28,173 bases of DNA from Hysterium pulicare CBS 123377 (Eukaryota; Ascomycota; Dothideomycetes; Hysteriales; Hysteriaceae), in the NCBI GenBank assembly GCA_000467715.1, contig AJFK01000264.1, positions 1-28,173 of the forward strand, in the 5' to 3' direction. The notes below the pieces were generated by a model. That model made no database searches, was not told the DNA's origin, and was given only the letters and a program-made list of their open reading frames with translations. Shown here in pieces: positions 8,922 to 23,097 of the stretch (its first letter is position 1; each line of letters begins with the position of its first letter). The position numbers were made by a program, and so were the translations under genes.

Positions 8922-10638
8922 ATGATCCGATCCACTCGAATAAAACTCCGCCCTACCGAGGCCTTATTACGTCCTTTGGCACATGCGAGAACCTCCCCCT
9001 CCATCGTAAAACCATCACTCTGGGCCTCCAACCCTCTGCCCAATTCCGATTCCAGATCACTTTCGACCTCAATAAGACCTGTGAACACAAGTCTCCCCCA
9101 ATTGACACGGCGAACATTCGTATCCACCGCCAGAATGGCTGCTTCAACACGAACAGAAACGGACGCCTTTGGCGAGATTCAAGTCCCGTCGGACAAATAC
9201 TGGGGTGCTCAGACAGAGAGATCTTTGGAGAATTTCAAGATAAATCAGCCGCAAGATCGCATGCCCCCGCCTATTGTTCGGGCATTTGGCATCTTGAAGG
9301 GAGCTGCCGCTACAGTCAACATGAAGTTCGGGTTGGGTAGGTGTAGCTACAATGTCTCTGATGGCAATGCTGATTCCCTCAAGACCCGAAGATTGGTGAA
9401 GCTATCCAACAGGCGGCATCCGAAGTTGCGTCGCTGAAATTGGTCGATCATTTCCCTCTTGTCGTCTGGCAAACCGGCTCCGGAACGCAGTCCAACATGA
9501 ACGCAAACGAAGTCATCTCAAATCGTGCAATCGAAATCTTGGGCGGCCAGATGGGCTCTAAGAAACCCGTCCATCCGAATGACCATGTCAACATGTCCGC
9601 TTCCTCAAACGATACCTTCCCCACTGTCATGCACATCGCTGCTATCCTTGACTTCGAGGAGTCGCTTCTTCCTGCGCTCATAAGCCTTCGGGACGCAATA
9701 AAGAAAAAGAGCGAGCAATTTGAAAAGGTCATCAAGATCGGGCGAACACATCTCCAGGATGCTACACCGCTGACCTTGGGTCAAGAGTTCTCTGGCTATA
9801 CTACACAACTGGATTATGGGATTGAGCGTGTTAAGTCGGCATTGCCCCGCCTGAGGATGCTCGCGCAGGGCGGTACAGCTGTTGGAACTGGATTAAATAC
9901 TTTCAAAGGTTTTGACGAGGCAATCGCGGCTGAAGTCAGTAAGATGACAGGTCATGAATTCGTCACTGCACCAAATAAATTCGAGGCCCTTGCAGCGCAT
10001 GATGCCATTGTGGAAGCTTCTGGTCAACTGAACACTCTTGCTGCATCACTCTTCAAAATTGCACAAGACATCAGGTTCCTTGGTTCGGGTCCGCGATGCG
10101 GTCTCGGAGAGCTCAAGCTACCAGAGAATGAGCCAGGATCATCTATCATGCCCGGAAAGGTCAACCCAACTCAATGCGAATCCATGACGATGCTATGCAC
10201 GCAGGTCTTTGGTAATCACGCCGCGACCACATTCGCTGGTTCCCAAGGAAACTTCGAACTCAACGTCTTCAAGCCTGTGATGATCAGGAATCTACTCCAC
10301 AGCTCAAGACTACTGGCAGATGGTATGAGGAGTTTCGAAAAGAATCTTGTTGAGGGTATGGAGGCTGACGAGAAGCGCATCGGCGCTTTACTTCACGAAA
10401 GGTGAGAAACCCTGGAACCTGTTAAGGCTTATGTACTTACTCCCCTTGTAGTCTGATGCTGGTGACTTGCCTGAACCCTATTATCGGCTACGATATGGCG
10501 TCGAAGGTTGCCAAGAATGCTCATAAAAAGGGCTTGACTCTGAAAGAGAGTGCCATGGAACTGAAGGCTTTGAGCGAGCAGGACTTCGACAGCTATGTCC
10601 GCCCGGAGCTCATGATCGCGCCGAAAGAGAAGAAATAG
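8922..10638 (+). CDS. FUM1: Fumarate hydratase, class II (mitochondrial/cytosolic)
   Basis: Three exons, 8922-9336, 9384-10401 and 10452-10638, encode 539 aa. The introns are 47 and 50 bp. The enzyme interconverts fumarate and L-malate in the TCA cycle. Visible family landmarks are [13 protein letters not shown], the SSNDTFPT loop, [16 protein letters not shown] (His261) and the mobile signature loop [13 protein letters not shown] at 390-402, which carries the catalytic serine. The first ~71 residues are rich in Arg and Ser with no acidic run, as in a mitochondrial presequence. Met72 (AGA-ATG-G, A at -3 and G at +4) starts the conserved catalytic chain and could give a cytosolic form. The length fits fungal fumarases with a presequence. 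The tail APKEKK is basic. Smc5 follows 350 bases downstream in tandem. Confidence 0.97.
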
Positions 10639-10989
10639 ATTATTCAGCGAGTAAAATTAGAGCAATGATTGTAGATACCTAGATAGCATGTCTGATGCAC
10701 TTTCATCTTGGATTCGCAAAATGACAACCAAAATGTACCAACAAACTATGAAATACACCGTTTTTTGAGTGGGATAACTAAATCAGTGACTCTGAGCAAT
10801 TTCTCTTCCTTCGCGGTTATGGTTCAGTGTAATTAGCTGAACTTACAGCCATGTGAGTGCGTGAATGTGAATCATGTGCTACCTAAAGAGACTAGCGCCA
10901 TTTGGCCCTTGGCCCCACGTCAAAAGTCCAATCGCGAGGTTCACGGAGATCCCAACTTCAACGCTTCAAATCAACCTCTACCTACCACC
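10639..10989 (+). promoter_or_regulatory. Fumarase 3' UTR and Smc5 promoter
   Basis: 351 bases lie between two tandem genes. There is no clear AATAAA after fumarase and no TATA box before Smc5. The Smc5 frame is open back to 10861, but the codon there is GTG, so the first in-frame ATG (10990) is the start. Confidence 0.45.
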
Positions 10990-14692
<3,703 letters not shown>

Positions 14693-15611
14693 AGACTTGG
14701 CGGCGACTTGGACTTTTATTGATTTAATTGATGAGGGCGAAGTTGAGGGCGAAGTCTTTGGTCGGTGTACCCGGTAGATTGGCGAGAAATAAATTGATGT
14801 TGCCGTGCGCAGCTGGGCACCAATAACTCGAAATGGCGTGCTTACTGTGCTGACGGTGGAAAGACGCTTGCGAGATGTAGCTGCATTTGGGCCATGGTGC
14901 AGATTCACGCGGCCAACCACCAACGAGAATTGCCATGCTTGCCCTCAGCCACGCTGTGGTACCTGAACCACCTGAGATAACCCCAGGCCGTGTGACCTGC
15001 AGCCTCAACCTCCTTCTCGCTCTACAGGAACGGTCCGAACGGAAATGCGCGATGACTGGATCGCCGCAGGTCCGACCAGTACTAGCTGCCTGCTTGTGGC
15101 GGCCGTTTCTCGTATCACAGCTTTCGCAGTTCCCCTCAGGAATCCAGTCAAATCTCAGTGTTGCACCTGCAGCGACGAAATGATGCTTGCCTGCCTACTT
15201 GGAGGCAGCTACCACGTTCTGCCATGGCACAGTAACAGCGCTTGCGGTCTTTAATCGCCTGTTGTCAGACCTGTACTTAACCTTTTGATTTCTCTTCTTC
15301 TGTTGCACCAAATCAGCCTTCCATTCAACGTCATAAGGTAACCCTTGCACAAAAACCCGTTGTTGGGAAACGATTGCTTTACCTTGCCCGGTCATCCCAC
15401 ATCATCCGCCTCACCCACCTCTCAACGAGATACGAAGTATATAAACGGCCTCTCGCTCTTCAATTGACAACCAGTTACTTTCGCTCTTCTCTCTCTCTCT
15501 CCAGATCAAAGCAAAAAGAAAACAAACCGTCGCTTAACTTCTACCAACGACTACATATCAGCAACGAAACATTGCCTCGTCTAACTCAAGTCAAGTCAAT
15601 TCACTACGACA
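14693..15611 (+). promoter_or_regulatory. Smc5 3' UTR and promoter of the secreted-protein gene
   Basis: About 920 bases. A good TATATAAA lies at 15438-15445, some 165 bases before the ATG at 15612. It is followed by a CT-rich run (about 15485-15505) typical of strongly expressed fungal genes. The short ORFs in the middle show no coding signature. Confidence 0.5.
14788..14793 (+). terminator. Poly(A) signal-like AATAAA after smc5
   Basis: AATAAA lies 95 bases downstream of the Smc5 stop codon, a plausible distance for 3'-end formation. Fungal poly(A) signals are loose, so this is only suggestive. Confidence 0.4.
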
Positions 15612-16533
15612 ATGCATTACACAACTCTTCTCCCACTCGCTCTCTTCGCTCTCCCCTCCCTCTCAGCCCCAACTTTCTTCCACTCCCGTGCCGCCACCTC
15701 TGAATCCTGGACCATCACATCTCTAAAAACGCACTTCATGGGCACGAATTCCGGCCTCCCAGGCGGCAGCTGGCCTCCAAACACCGGCTTCAACAGCACC
15801 GTGTCCTTCACCGTGACCCTGGCTCCCAACACTTCGACTACTTGCTCGACGAACTGGACGGCGCCGAATTATCCGACTGCGTATCTGCCGTGTACGGAGT
15901 CTAGCGTGGTGTTTCAGTTGAGTGCGCCAGCGGAAGGCAATTTCAGCGAGGCGAATTTCGAGTTGGATGTTCAGAGGACCGAGATTGATAGGTGCGTTCA
16001 TCTTGGGAGGAAAGGGAAGGAAGGATGTTTATGTGGGACCGGGCGCAATGCGACTGGGATGGGAAATGGGACGAGTGTGGTGAATGGAACGAGGGAAGCG
16101 GAGATTGATGAGGTTCTTACGAAACTGAGGGGCTATCTCTGGGGTCGAAGGCTTCCTATTAGGCAAGCTTGATATCCATACCCAGACGTAGAACCTCGCT
16201 CTGCTTTCAGACTCCATATCATTTCCATCCACCACCTCTTCCACCACCTCTTCGCATCACCCCGCTCCCTTCCATTCATCCATCTCTCCTCCTTCTCTCC
16301 TAATCTCCCCTCAACTAGTAGAATCCAAGCTAACAATCAAATCCAGTTTCAGCCAAACAACTACAACCTACACAGCCGGTCAGCTCATCACCGCAAACGA
16401 TCCTTCCAACCCGGATTCCTATCTCACTTGTCTCGGCAGCGCGCCTCTGACCGGTATCACGTGTAATCAGAACGGCCAGTTGAGCGTCCGAACCCCATTA
16501 GTCTTAGTTGCTAGTGCGGTGACGAGGAAGTGA
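15612..16533 (+). CDS. Secreted protein, possibly AA1/Alt a 1-like fold
   Basis: Preferred model: exon 1 15612-15991 and exon 2 16347-16533, giving 188 aa. The N-terminus MHYTTLLPLALFALPSLSA is a signal peptide. The mature part is rich in beta-strand pattern and N-glycosylation sites, with paired cysteines (TCSTNW, LPCTES, YLTCLG, GITCNQ). The alternation of Trp, Cys and short strands resembles small secreted fungal proteins of the AA1-like type, but I cannot confirm the family. The intron is 355 bp, far longer than others here. It has donor GTGCGT (15992), a GCTAAC branch point and CAG ending at 16346, and its second half is pyrimidine-rich. The splice is supported because exon 2 completes the expected pattern (YTAG..., YLTCLG, GITCNQNGQLSV). 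Without splicing the frame ends at 16172 as a 186-aa protein with a different C-terminus. A TATA box is present upstream. Confidence 0.7.
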
Positions 16534-18422
16534 GGGAGCGTGAGTGAGTGATTCGGAAAGAGACAGGCTTGGCTGATCCACTTCGCGTCTGGATTGCTAG
16601 GATGTGGTCGTGGGGGTGTCGCGGCGGTGGCGGGTGTAATGAGCAGCGGTCAGGATTGTATGAGTCTATGCAGCGCATGTTTTATTTGAGCGGGTGCTTA
16701 CTTTTCCGTTGTCTTTCTTTCTTTGTTTGTATACTATACCACAGGGGCATTCTCGGGGGGTTTAATTGGACACGGTAATGAAGCGTGGGGATAGAAGACA
16801 TAGAGGGGGTTGCTGAGCGGTCTAGTATAACTTAATCTAAAGTATATTCATGTTAACGAATAATAATCTAACTGTTTGAAAACAAAATGACTGACAAAAC
16901 GGCGAACAGTGTGCCAAGGGCGCAACTACGATGACTTGTTCAAGTCTACCTACATCGCTATCTAATGGCGGCTGGGACCAGCATCTTTCCCCGAACACCA
17001 CATCCCTGGGAAACGCGAGATATTTGGTACCTATGGGATTTAATCAATCATCTCGTGAGCAGCGGTGAGAAGGTTGGGTTGGTGGCGGCTGGGTATACAA
17101 GTGTATGCAGGTAGGAGCACGAAGCGGGTGCATGCAGTTGAAGACTCCAATTCATGACCTTCTTCCCTTTTGGCTCGGAAACTCTTATCTGAGCCACTTA
17201 CAGGTTTTGCGGTGGAACTCGGTTCAGAGGTGTGAGATATGAACGACTGAAAGCCTCCTGTAGTATATGTTGATCATGACAAAGTCAACAACGCCTGGCG
17301 AAGGTAAATTGTACTAGTGGGATTTTGAGATGCCGTTGGAGCAAGTTCTTGTCATCTTTCGAACAAGATCTCTTCAAGGAAGGATTCTTTGCTAAACAGA
17401 GAAGAGAAAGGCCTCAAAGCGCAAATCTTCTTCGTGTGTTTGTTGCGTTCATTCCAGGACTGAATAGGTTAGAACATACGCTAATCTCCTTACTCCACAT
17501 CCTTCCCGTGGGCACTGTCCAACTCAGCTAACCTTCTCATCTGCAGCAACCCACATCTACACATCTAGTGTACCCGAGACTGACAGGCCGCTTTTTTGAT
17601 TCTTCAATGCAAGACTGAGACAGAGGAGATGCATTGAAAGACGGGAATTTGGCGCCGCACTCGTCCTTGTTCTTATTACGGATTGGCGGTCACTGCCTGT
17701 CTTTCTCAAGGCCGCCACCGCAGACGGGTCCGCGGTATGGCGAGCACTGTTCATCAGAATACGGTGAGACACGTCCGGCTCAGTTTCCGGCCGATGTCCA
17801 TGCGGAACCGCCAACCGCGATGGAAAGCCACCTCGGGGAGACGGGAGAGCCGTCTCTGATGATGTACTTCCGCTTCGACTTACTTAAACACCACCCGAAT
17901 TGTGCTCTACCAGTGAAAACAGGAGCATGCTTGAGGATGCTGTGCTACCGTACCATGGTTGATTTTCCCTGTCCCCCGGTCTATGGACGATTGCTACCCA
18001 CATCAGACCCGAGGAATGTTTGAGAGCGGACTCAGCGAAGAGAAAGTGTCCACCGTCCTCAGTAGTTTAACATCAGTCAAGCCTCTGAAGAGCTTCCGCA
18101 CGCTTAAAACGGTGTCAGAGATACTGGGCCTTCCCCGCCTCGCTCTTAGTCCTGTGGGACGCGGCAAACGTCACGTTTGTTTGTGTAACCTGAGCATATC
18201 CTTTCGATTCGACGTACTTCGAAACAGGAGCGGGTACCCGTCTTTGTACAGCGCTGTGCATCTGGGTCGTTTGCGAGGTTATCTTCCCGCTGGGTTGCAT
18301 GGGCGTGTCTATCAACTAATTGTGACCCTGGGGCTTGAATATATCCTTCATTCCCCCTCCCACTCCCCAGTTCATAAGCAATCATATCTTGTGCTGTCGA
18401 TTCTTATCATCATTCTCTCAAA
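16534..18422. other. Long intergenic region
   Basis: 1.9 kb without a gene that I can support. The first 300 bases are the 3' UTR of the secreted-protein gene. 17600-18200 is more GC-rich and holds several CGG/CCG triplets and an imperfect palindrome AAACGTCACGTTT at 18166-18178, which might be transcription-factor sites. The last 80 bases (CT-rich, then CTCAAAATG) look like a normal leader for the gene at 18423. ORFs up to about 130 codons exist but have erratic composition and no ATG context, splice signals or domain pattern. Confidence 0.5.
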
Positions 18423-20756
18423 ATGAATCCAGAAACTAGAGAAGGTCAGGAAATATTGTCCCGTTCAAGATCTGGGAGATTTACTTCTTCATCAATCCGG
18501 GACGACGAACAAATCGCCCAAGTATCGGCTGTGGCTACTCCACCCACTACCAGCCGAAAACGAAAAGACCGAAGCCCTGAAGCCGACGGTATGAACGATA
18601 GAAAAATGATCCAAGTTCATGGCGATAGCACCCCGAAGCCCAAGCGGGGTCGTGGACGGCCACGAAAGTACCCAGAAGAGTATGATGATTTCGTGGTTGG
18701 TTCGAAACAGAATGAACACGACAATCTTCGTTCTAGTGAAGGCCAAAGAAGAAGAAGGGATGATAAGGGACAGCCATGCCACAATGTTAGTAACACCCAG
18801 ATTCGGTGGCCACGTCGTCTGTTGAGGCTACGACATATACTGCTCAGCCTCCATCTCAAATTACTTAAGCTGATCATTTGAACAACGCAGTGTAATGACC
18901 GATTGGAGCAGCAGCAGAACCAGATGGCGGAACTGGTCGCGAAGATTACACAGCAGCAGAACCAGATGGTGGAGTTGGCCGCAGAGATTAAAGCAATACG
19001 TGCGGAATCGCAGCGGCCAGATTCCCAGCGCGAATCCCATGACTGTGGTCCGCGCAATATAACCAGAACGGGCCAAGAAGATGTTCAAAGCTTTGAAAAG
19101 CCGAAGACTCCCCAAAAGTCCTCTCCTCCAGTTGCAGACTATTCGCAGGCTTCGCAGAGTCATCCTGGCAAAGTTGACGAGGTAGATGATGAAAAGGATG
19201 ACCACGATCATGAATACCCCAAGATTTGTATCTCAAACACAGAACTTCTCGCTGTCTTTAACCAGCTGCAAGACGACGTATCGGCCCATGGCATGAAATT
19301 GGATTCGCTCCGCCAAAGTCAGGGGGAGAATAACATTTCGGTCTCTCGAATAAATGCGAATTACGATGAACTCGCAGGCAGACTTCAAAGAGTGGAGAAC
19401 TCTATGACAGCTTTAAAAACGGATGTTTCCTCGAACCTTGGAACGACGGTAGAAAACTTTACAGAGTTACGCCAGTCTATTGAGCACTTGGAAGTCATAC
19501 AAGAAAGCCAAGTAGACGAGCACGATAGAGGAATAGCAAATGTAGAAGCTAACTTCCGTGTCGCCATCCAGGAAACAGAGCACAGATGCGAAAAGAAAAT
19601 CGAGGACATGGCCGATGCTCGAACGCAGTGCGTCCAGCTTGAACTTGATGCTGTCAAAGCCGATGCCAGCGGGTTCAAAAATGAAATTGCTTCCAACTTA
19701 AAAGAGACGAACACCTATCTTTCTGATTGTTTGGCGAAAGTGGATAAAAGACTGGATGACACTCAAGCCAGGGTGTCGGAATGTCGTAAAATCATCGACG
19801 ACAATCACAAAGGTGTGGAGCAACGCATCTGCACGGTGGATAATCGGGTAGGGCTTCAACACAGGGAGCTCGAGTCCCTTCGAGTTCGGCTCCCTACTCG
19901 TGCCGAACATGCATCCATTACAGAACAGCTGATTCAGTCAGACTCGGCGCGACTGCATTCTTCTATTGATGAACTAGCAAGAAAATGCACTCCCACCCAC
20001 CCTCAGTGGGCAGCTTTGCATGACGAACGCTGCATTCCAGTGCATCAACATGTTGATCTTCAAAAAAGGCTTGAAGGTGTCATCGAATACTTGGCAAGTC
20101 TGAAGCTTGACTGGGTTCGAACGGCTCAAGACCTCCCTACAATGGTCGCAGAGCTTGTCGCGAAGGCCAATACTTCTCAAGCGTTCATCGCCGATTGTGT
20201 CAGAGAGATTCCCCAGCTTCAGGCCAAAGCTGCACAAGCTGAGGAACACATTCGCCACATCTACAAACAAAGGAATAATTTTCAGAAAGGCATTTATATT
20301 AGTCTTATGAAGCATTCTGAAGCTACTAGAGAAGCTATTACAAAACAAAATGAGCACATAAGTAAAGAGATGCTGCCTTTCTCATATTCTCGACCACTCA
20401 CTATGACTCCATCCTCGCACCCTTCTGGACCCTCCCTTCAGCGACAACTCATCATGAGCCCATCCGAATATTCAAGCCATTCTCCGGCCGCATCAGCTCC
20501 GGCGAGCCTTTTTTACTGCGACGAGCCTGGTTGCAACCGTGGGCCTGGGGAAAACGGATTTCCAACGAAGGATCATCGAGATAATCATATTAACAGTATT
20601 CACCTTCGAGCTGTTCTAGCCACTACACCACCGCTTCCCGGAGAGAGACGTGAAGGGACCGAGGCCGTAAACGCGGGCGCGACTCCTAACCGGAGTACGC
20701 CTGCTCAGCCAGGCCACCAAAACACTCATCGAGCATCGGAATCAATGGAGTTTTGA
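18423..20756 (+). CDS. AT-hook, coiled-coil and C2H2 zinc-finger protein
   Basis: Two exons, 18423-18785 and 18891-20756, encode 742 aa. The intron is 105 bp (GTTAGT donor, GCTGAT branch, CAG). I do not recognise a named family. Residues 1-121 are polar and carry a basic SRKRK cluster (44-48, likely nuclear localisation) and a classic AT-hook, KRGRGRPRK, at 74-82, for AT-rich minor-groove DNA. Exon 2 opens with a 14-residue repeat (QQQNQMAELVAKIT / QQQNQMVELAAEIK). A linker and a long run of heptad-like coiled coil follow, from about 230 to 610. Near the end, C664, C669, H687 and H692 form a fungal-style C2H2 finger with an enlarged Cys-to-His loop (CDEPGCNRGPGENGF...HINSIH). A disordered tail closes it. 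I infer a nuclear, self-associating DNA-binding protein; the target and process are unknown. Confidence 0.82.
18909..18992 (+). repeat. 42-bp in-frame tandem duplication in the AT-hook gene
   Basis: Two adjacent 42-base units, 18909-18950 and 18951-18992, start with the same CAGCAGCAGAACCAGATG and encode 14 residues each. The second halves differ at several bases. The period equals two heptads, so it lengthens a coiled coil without breaking register. It lies just after the splice junction. Confidence 0.85.
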
Positions 20757-21182
20757 ATGGACCTTTCGATAGGATAGAACCTGCCTCTGACAGGCCAGCC
20801 TTGTGATGTTCGGCTCAGGTTCAACTTCGGCGGGTGGGCGATTGACAACTGGGAGAACACAAAGTCTGAGCAGTTTCTAATTCCGAAATGGCCCCGACAA
20901 CATCACGTTCAAGGCCAGCGATCACGTATGGCAGAAAAGCTTCATTTTCCTGGGCCCCTAGTGAGGACAGTTCACGGTTGTGTAATGAGGACTATAGCAG
21001 AAGATGGAAGTTGTACTAGCTAGACGGTGTTCAAAAGTCGGAACACCAACTTCTTTGCCTGGCACTGTTAATGATATTATGTTTGAAACAGCCTATCTTT
21101 GACAAGATGCATCCTTTTGCAAGTAATGCTAAAAGCCCCACGAAAAGCCAGTCTGGAGCCCGCATCCACTTGGCGAAGTTTC
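20757..21182. other. Convergent intergenic region
   Basis: This region separates the 3' ends of the AT-hook gene (+) and the small secreted-protein gene (-). I see no ORF, RNA or repeat that I can support. Confidence 0.6.
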
Positions 21183-21743
21183 TTAGCTACAACCCGACTG
21201 CTCAACCTCCGCACAAACATCTGGTCTAGGAGCCGCAAGGATAACCTGATCCGCGACGCCCTCACTCGTTGCCGCAGCCGTCCAAAGCACGTCCAAAGCA
21301 GGCAGCACATCACAACACCTTATCCCATTAAGCTCCTCGAACTGCTGCTCGATCCCATCCGGCGAGTTAGCTTCGGAAGCCCCAACAATCCCCTCGAGGA
21401 TATTCTCAATATTCCCATTAGCCAAATTGCGACGTAAAGTTTCAATGGCATTTAGCGCGTCATCAGATAACGCGCTAATAGAGGAGAGGATGGCGAGTTC
21501 GTTGGGCTCGTCTCTAGCACTGGGGATGGCGCCTTCGGCGGAGTTTCCGATCAGTGAGATCGAATCTATGGGTGCTAAGTCGACGAAGGAGTTTAGAGTG
21601 TCGACGTCGGTTTTCCATCTTTTGATGGCGTCTATGACGTCTTGCTGGGATGGCCCAGATTGCCGTTTGCGGGGAGGCAGGCAGGGTGCGGCGATAGTGG
21701 AGAGGGTGAGGGCAAGGAGGGTTATGAGGGTTATGGGGTTCAT
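21183..21743 (-). CDS. Small secreted cysteine-containing fungal protein
   Basis: Intronless, 186 aa. MNPITLITLLALTLSTIAA is a signal peptide, and RKR at 25-27 is a possible Kex2 processing site. The mature chain is helical: QDVIDAIKRWKTDVDTLNSF, an acidic RDEPNEL segment, then IRCCDVLPALDVLW and a C-terminal APRPDVC...GCS. Cysteines are C21, C143, C144, C177 and C185. The pattern of a W..DV..LN.F helix, DEPN.L and RCC.VLPALD.LW recalls an unnamed family of secreted proteins widespread in Pezizomycotina; its function is not known to me. The sense strand is C-rich at the 5' end and G-rich at the 3' end. A TATATAAA lies about 230 bases upstream, and the leader contains a diverged tandem duplication. 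Confidence 0.85.
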   Translation of the reverse strand: MNPITLITLLALTLSTIAAPCLPPRKRQSGPSQQDVIDAIKRWKTDVDTLNSFVDLAPIDSISLIGNSAEGAIPSARDEPNELAILSSISALSDDALNAIETLRRNLANGNIENILEGIVGASEANSPDGIEQQFEELNGIRCCDVLPALDVLWTAAATSEGVADQVILAAPRPDVCAEVEQSGCS

Positions 21744-21941
21744 TTTTGGAGGGGAAAGGGGAGAGTTACGAAAGACTTTAGGGAAGGAGAATGAAAGGAG
21801 ATAAAACGTAAGGAACGGAAACGTTGAATGATCGCTTGGATGGGAAGGAAAAAGTTACGGAAGCATTCAGAGGAGTAGAATAGAAAGAAATGGAACGTGG
21901 GATATGTGAACTTCAAATGATCACTTGTATGTTGATTGTTG
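21744..21941. repeat. Diverged 89-bp tandem duplication in a 5' leader
   Basis: Bases 21764-21846 and 21853-21935 align without gaps at a shift of exactly 89; I count about 56 of 83 matches. Shared blocks include AGTTACG, AGAAT, AACGT and AATGATC. About two thirds of the differences are transitions. The start of the first unit also resembles the junction (TTGGA-GGGGAAAGG against TTGGA-TGGGAAGG), with a one-base shift, suggesting the duplication began next to the ATG. Confidence 0.65.
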
Positions 21942-21974
21942 ATGGGAACTATCAAGATGCGAGAAGAAGATGAC

Positions 21975-21982
21975 TTTATATA
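21975..21982 (-). promoter_or_regulatory. TATA box of the small secreted-protein gene
   Basis: TTTATATA on the plus strand reads TATATAAA on the minus strand, about 230 bases upstream of the ATG at 21743. The distance suggests a leader of roughly 180-200 bases that would contain the tandem duplication. Confidence 0.5.
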
Positions 21983-23097
21983 TCCAGAAGCATCCAGTAT
22001 GATGAAGCATCCTGCTAAACTAAAGTTGAATGTCTTTGTTGGAGGAAGAGGCTGTGAACACGTTACCGTGAATTTTCAAAGTTTTGATAGCTACCTATCT
22101 TAGACAGGAGTAAAAATACATCGGCGTCGAAGGGGCTTGTGCGGCGTAAACATGTTGGCGTAAGAAGCTTAAGATGATCTGAGGCTTATTGTCAACCTCT
22201 CGAATCTTCACAGCCCAGAATAACACTAAGAAAGTACGCAAGCTGCTTGTTGGGTAAGGACGTCTCGTATGGCGGAGTAAATCCGCAGGCGGCATAGTTG
22301 TTGGCGGTTAAGTGAAGGAATACGGCGTATACTTCCAGTCCGTGCATTTTATATCTGGGAACTAATCCCAAGCTAAAGGAATAGGATGTGTAACACCGGA
22401 GTTTTGGATATTGTCGCATTTTCTTTCCATTGTGATTCCAACCTCGATTGGTTTGGCTATCTATAATAAGTATTACCTGTTGAACTGTATATCCTCATCG
22501 TGGAGATTCTCTGAACAGGTAGTATCATTCATTTGCTGCGGAACAGTAAGGGTGAAAGCAAGGCGCTATTGAATGAACAGGATAGAGTCGCATCTTGTTC
22601 TATTTGGAGATGAATCCAGCTGCTGGATGCCGCAGAAAATTCCGTCTACAGGCTAAATATTTTGGGGTGCACGTCCGTGCACGCCGGAGGATTTCTATTG
22701 CAAGCGATCTCATCGCGACCTTGCATCATCATGGAACATCCATCTACACATCTCTTCTTCGGTTGTGGAGAATCCTGGATACCATCCGATTCCAACTCGA
22801 CTGCCCTTCCGCAGGTCATCGTGCGATGCTCCCTTCTTCGGGGCGGACCATACCAGGTTCGACGTGGGGAGACGCCATGATCGCGCCGGGATAGATGCTT
22901 GACACATCCTCTATTAATTAAGTTACACGGAACAATTTGATGAGATCCTTGATAATCGTGTAGTGTCCTCTACTTTGGAATTTACTACTGCCAACCATTG
23001 CGCGTAAACAGCCGGTGTTCATATTATAGGATGGCAGTATAAGATTCTATGCACCAGCACTCAGGTGAGGTGCGGTTCTCGTAGTTTAGTTGGCAAC
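21983..23097 (+). promoter_or_regulatory. Divergent intergenic region, arabinofuranosidase promoter
   Basis: The rest of the divergent region, read toward the GH51 gene. A GGCTAAA at 22651-22657 matches the known binding core of XlnR/Xyr1, the fungal (hemi)cellulase activator, about 440 bases before the ATG. A GTGGGG at 22864-22869 fits the CreA repressor consensus SYGGRG. Both are short and may be chance matches. No supported ORF is seen. Confidence 0.4.

Noticed and set aside
17634-18426. Overlapping plus-strand ORFs of about 130 and 155 codons
   Set aside because: They have no signal peptide, domain or heptad pattern, no CT-rich leader before their starts, and overlap each other out of frame; treated as intergenic.
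22595-22894. ORF of 99 codons in the arabinofuranosidase promoter
   Set aside because: Amino-acid make-up is unlike a folded protein, all three forward frames and one reverse frame are similarly open, and it sits where the GH51 promoter is expected.
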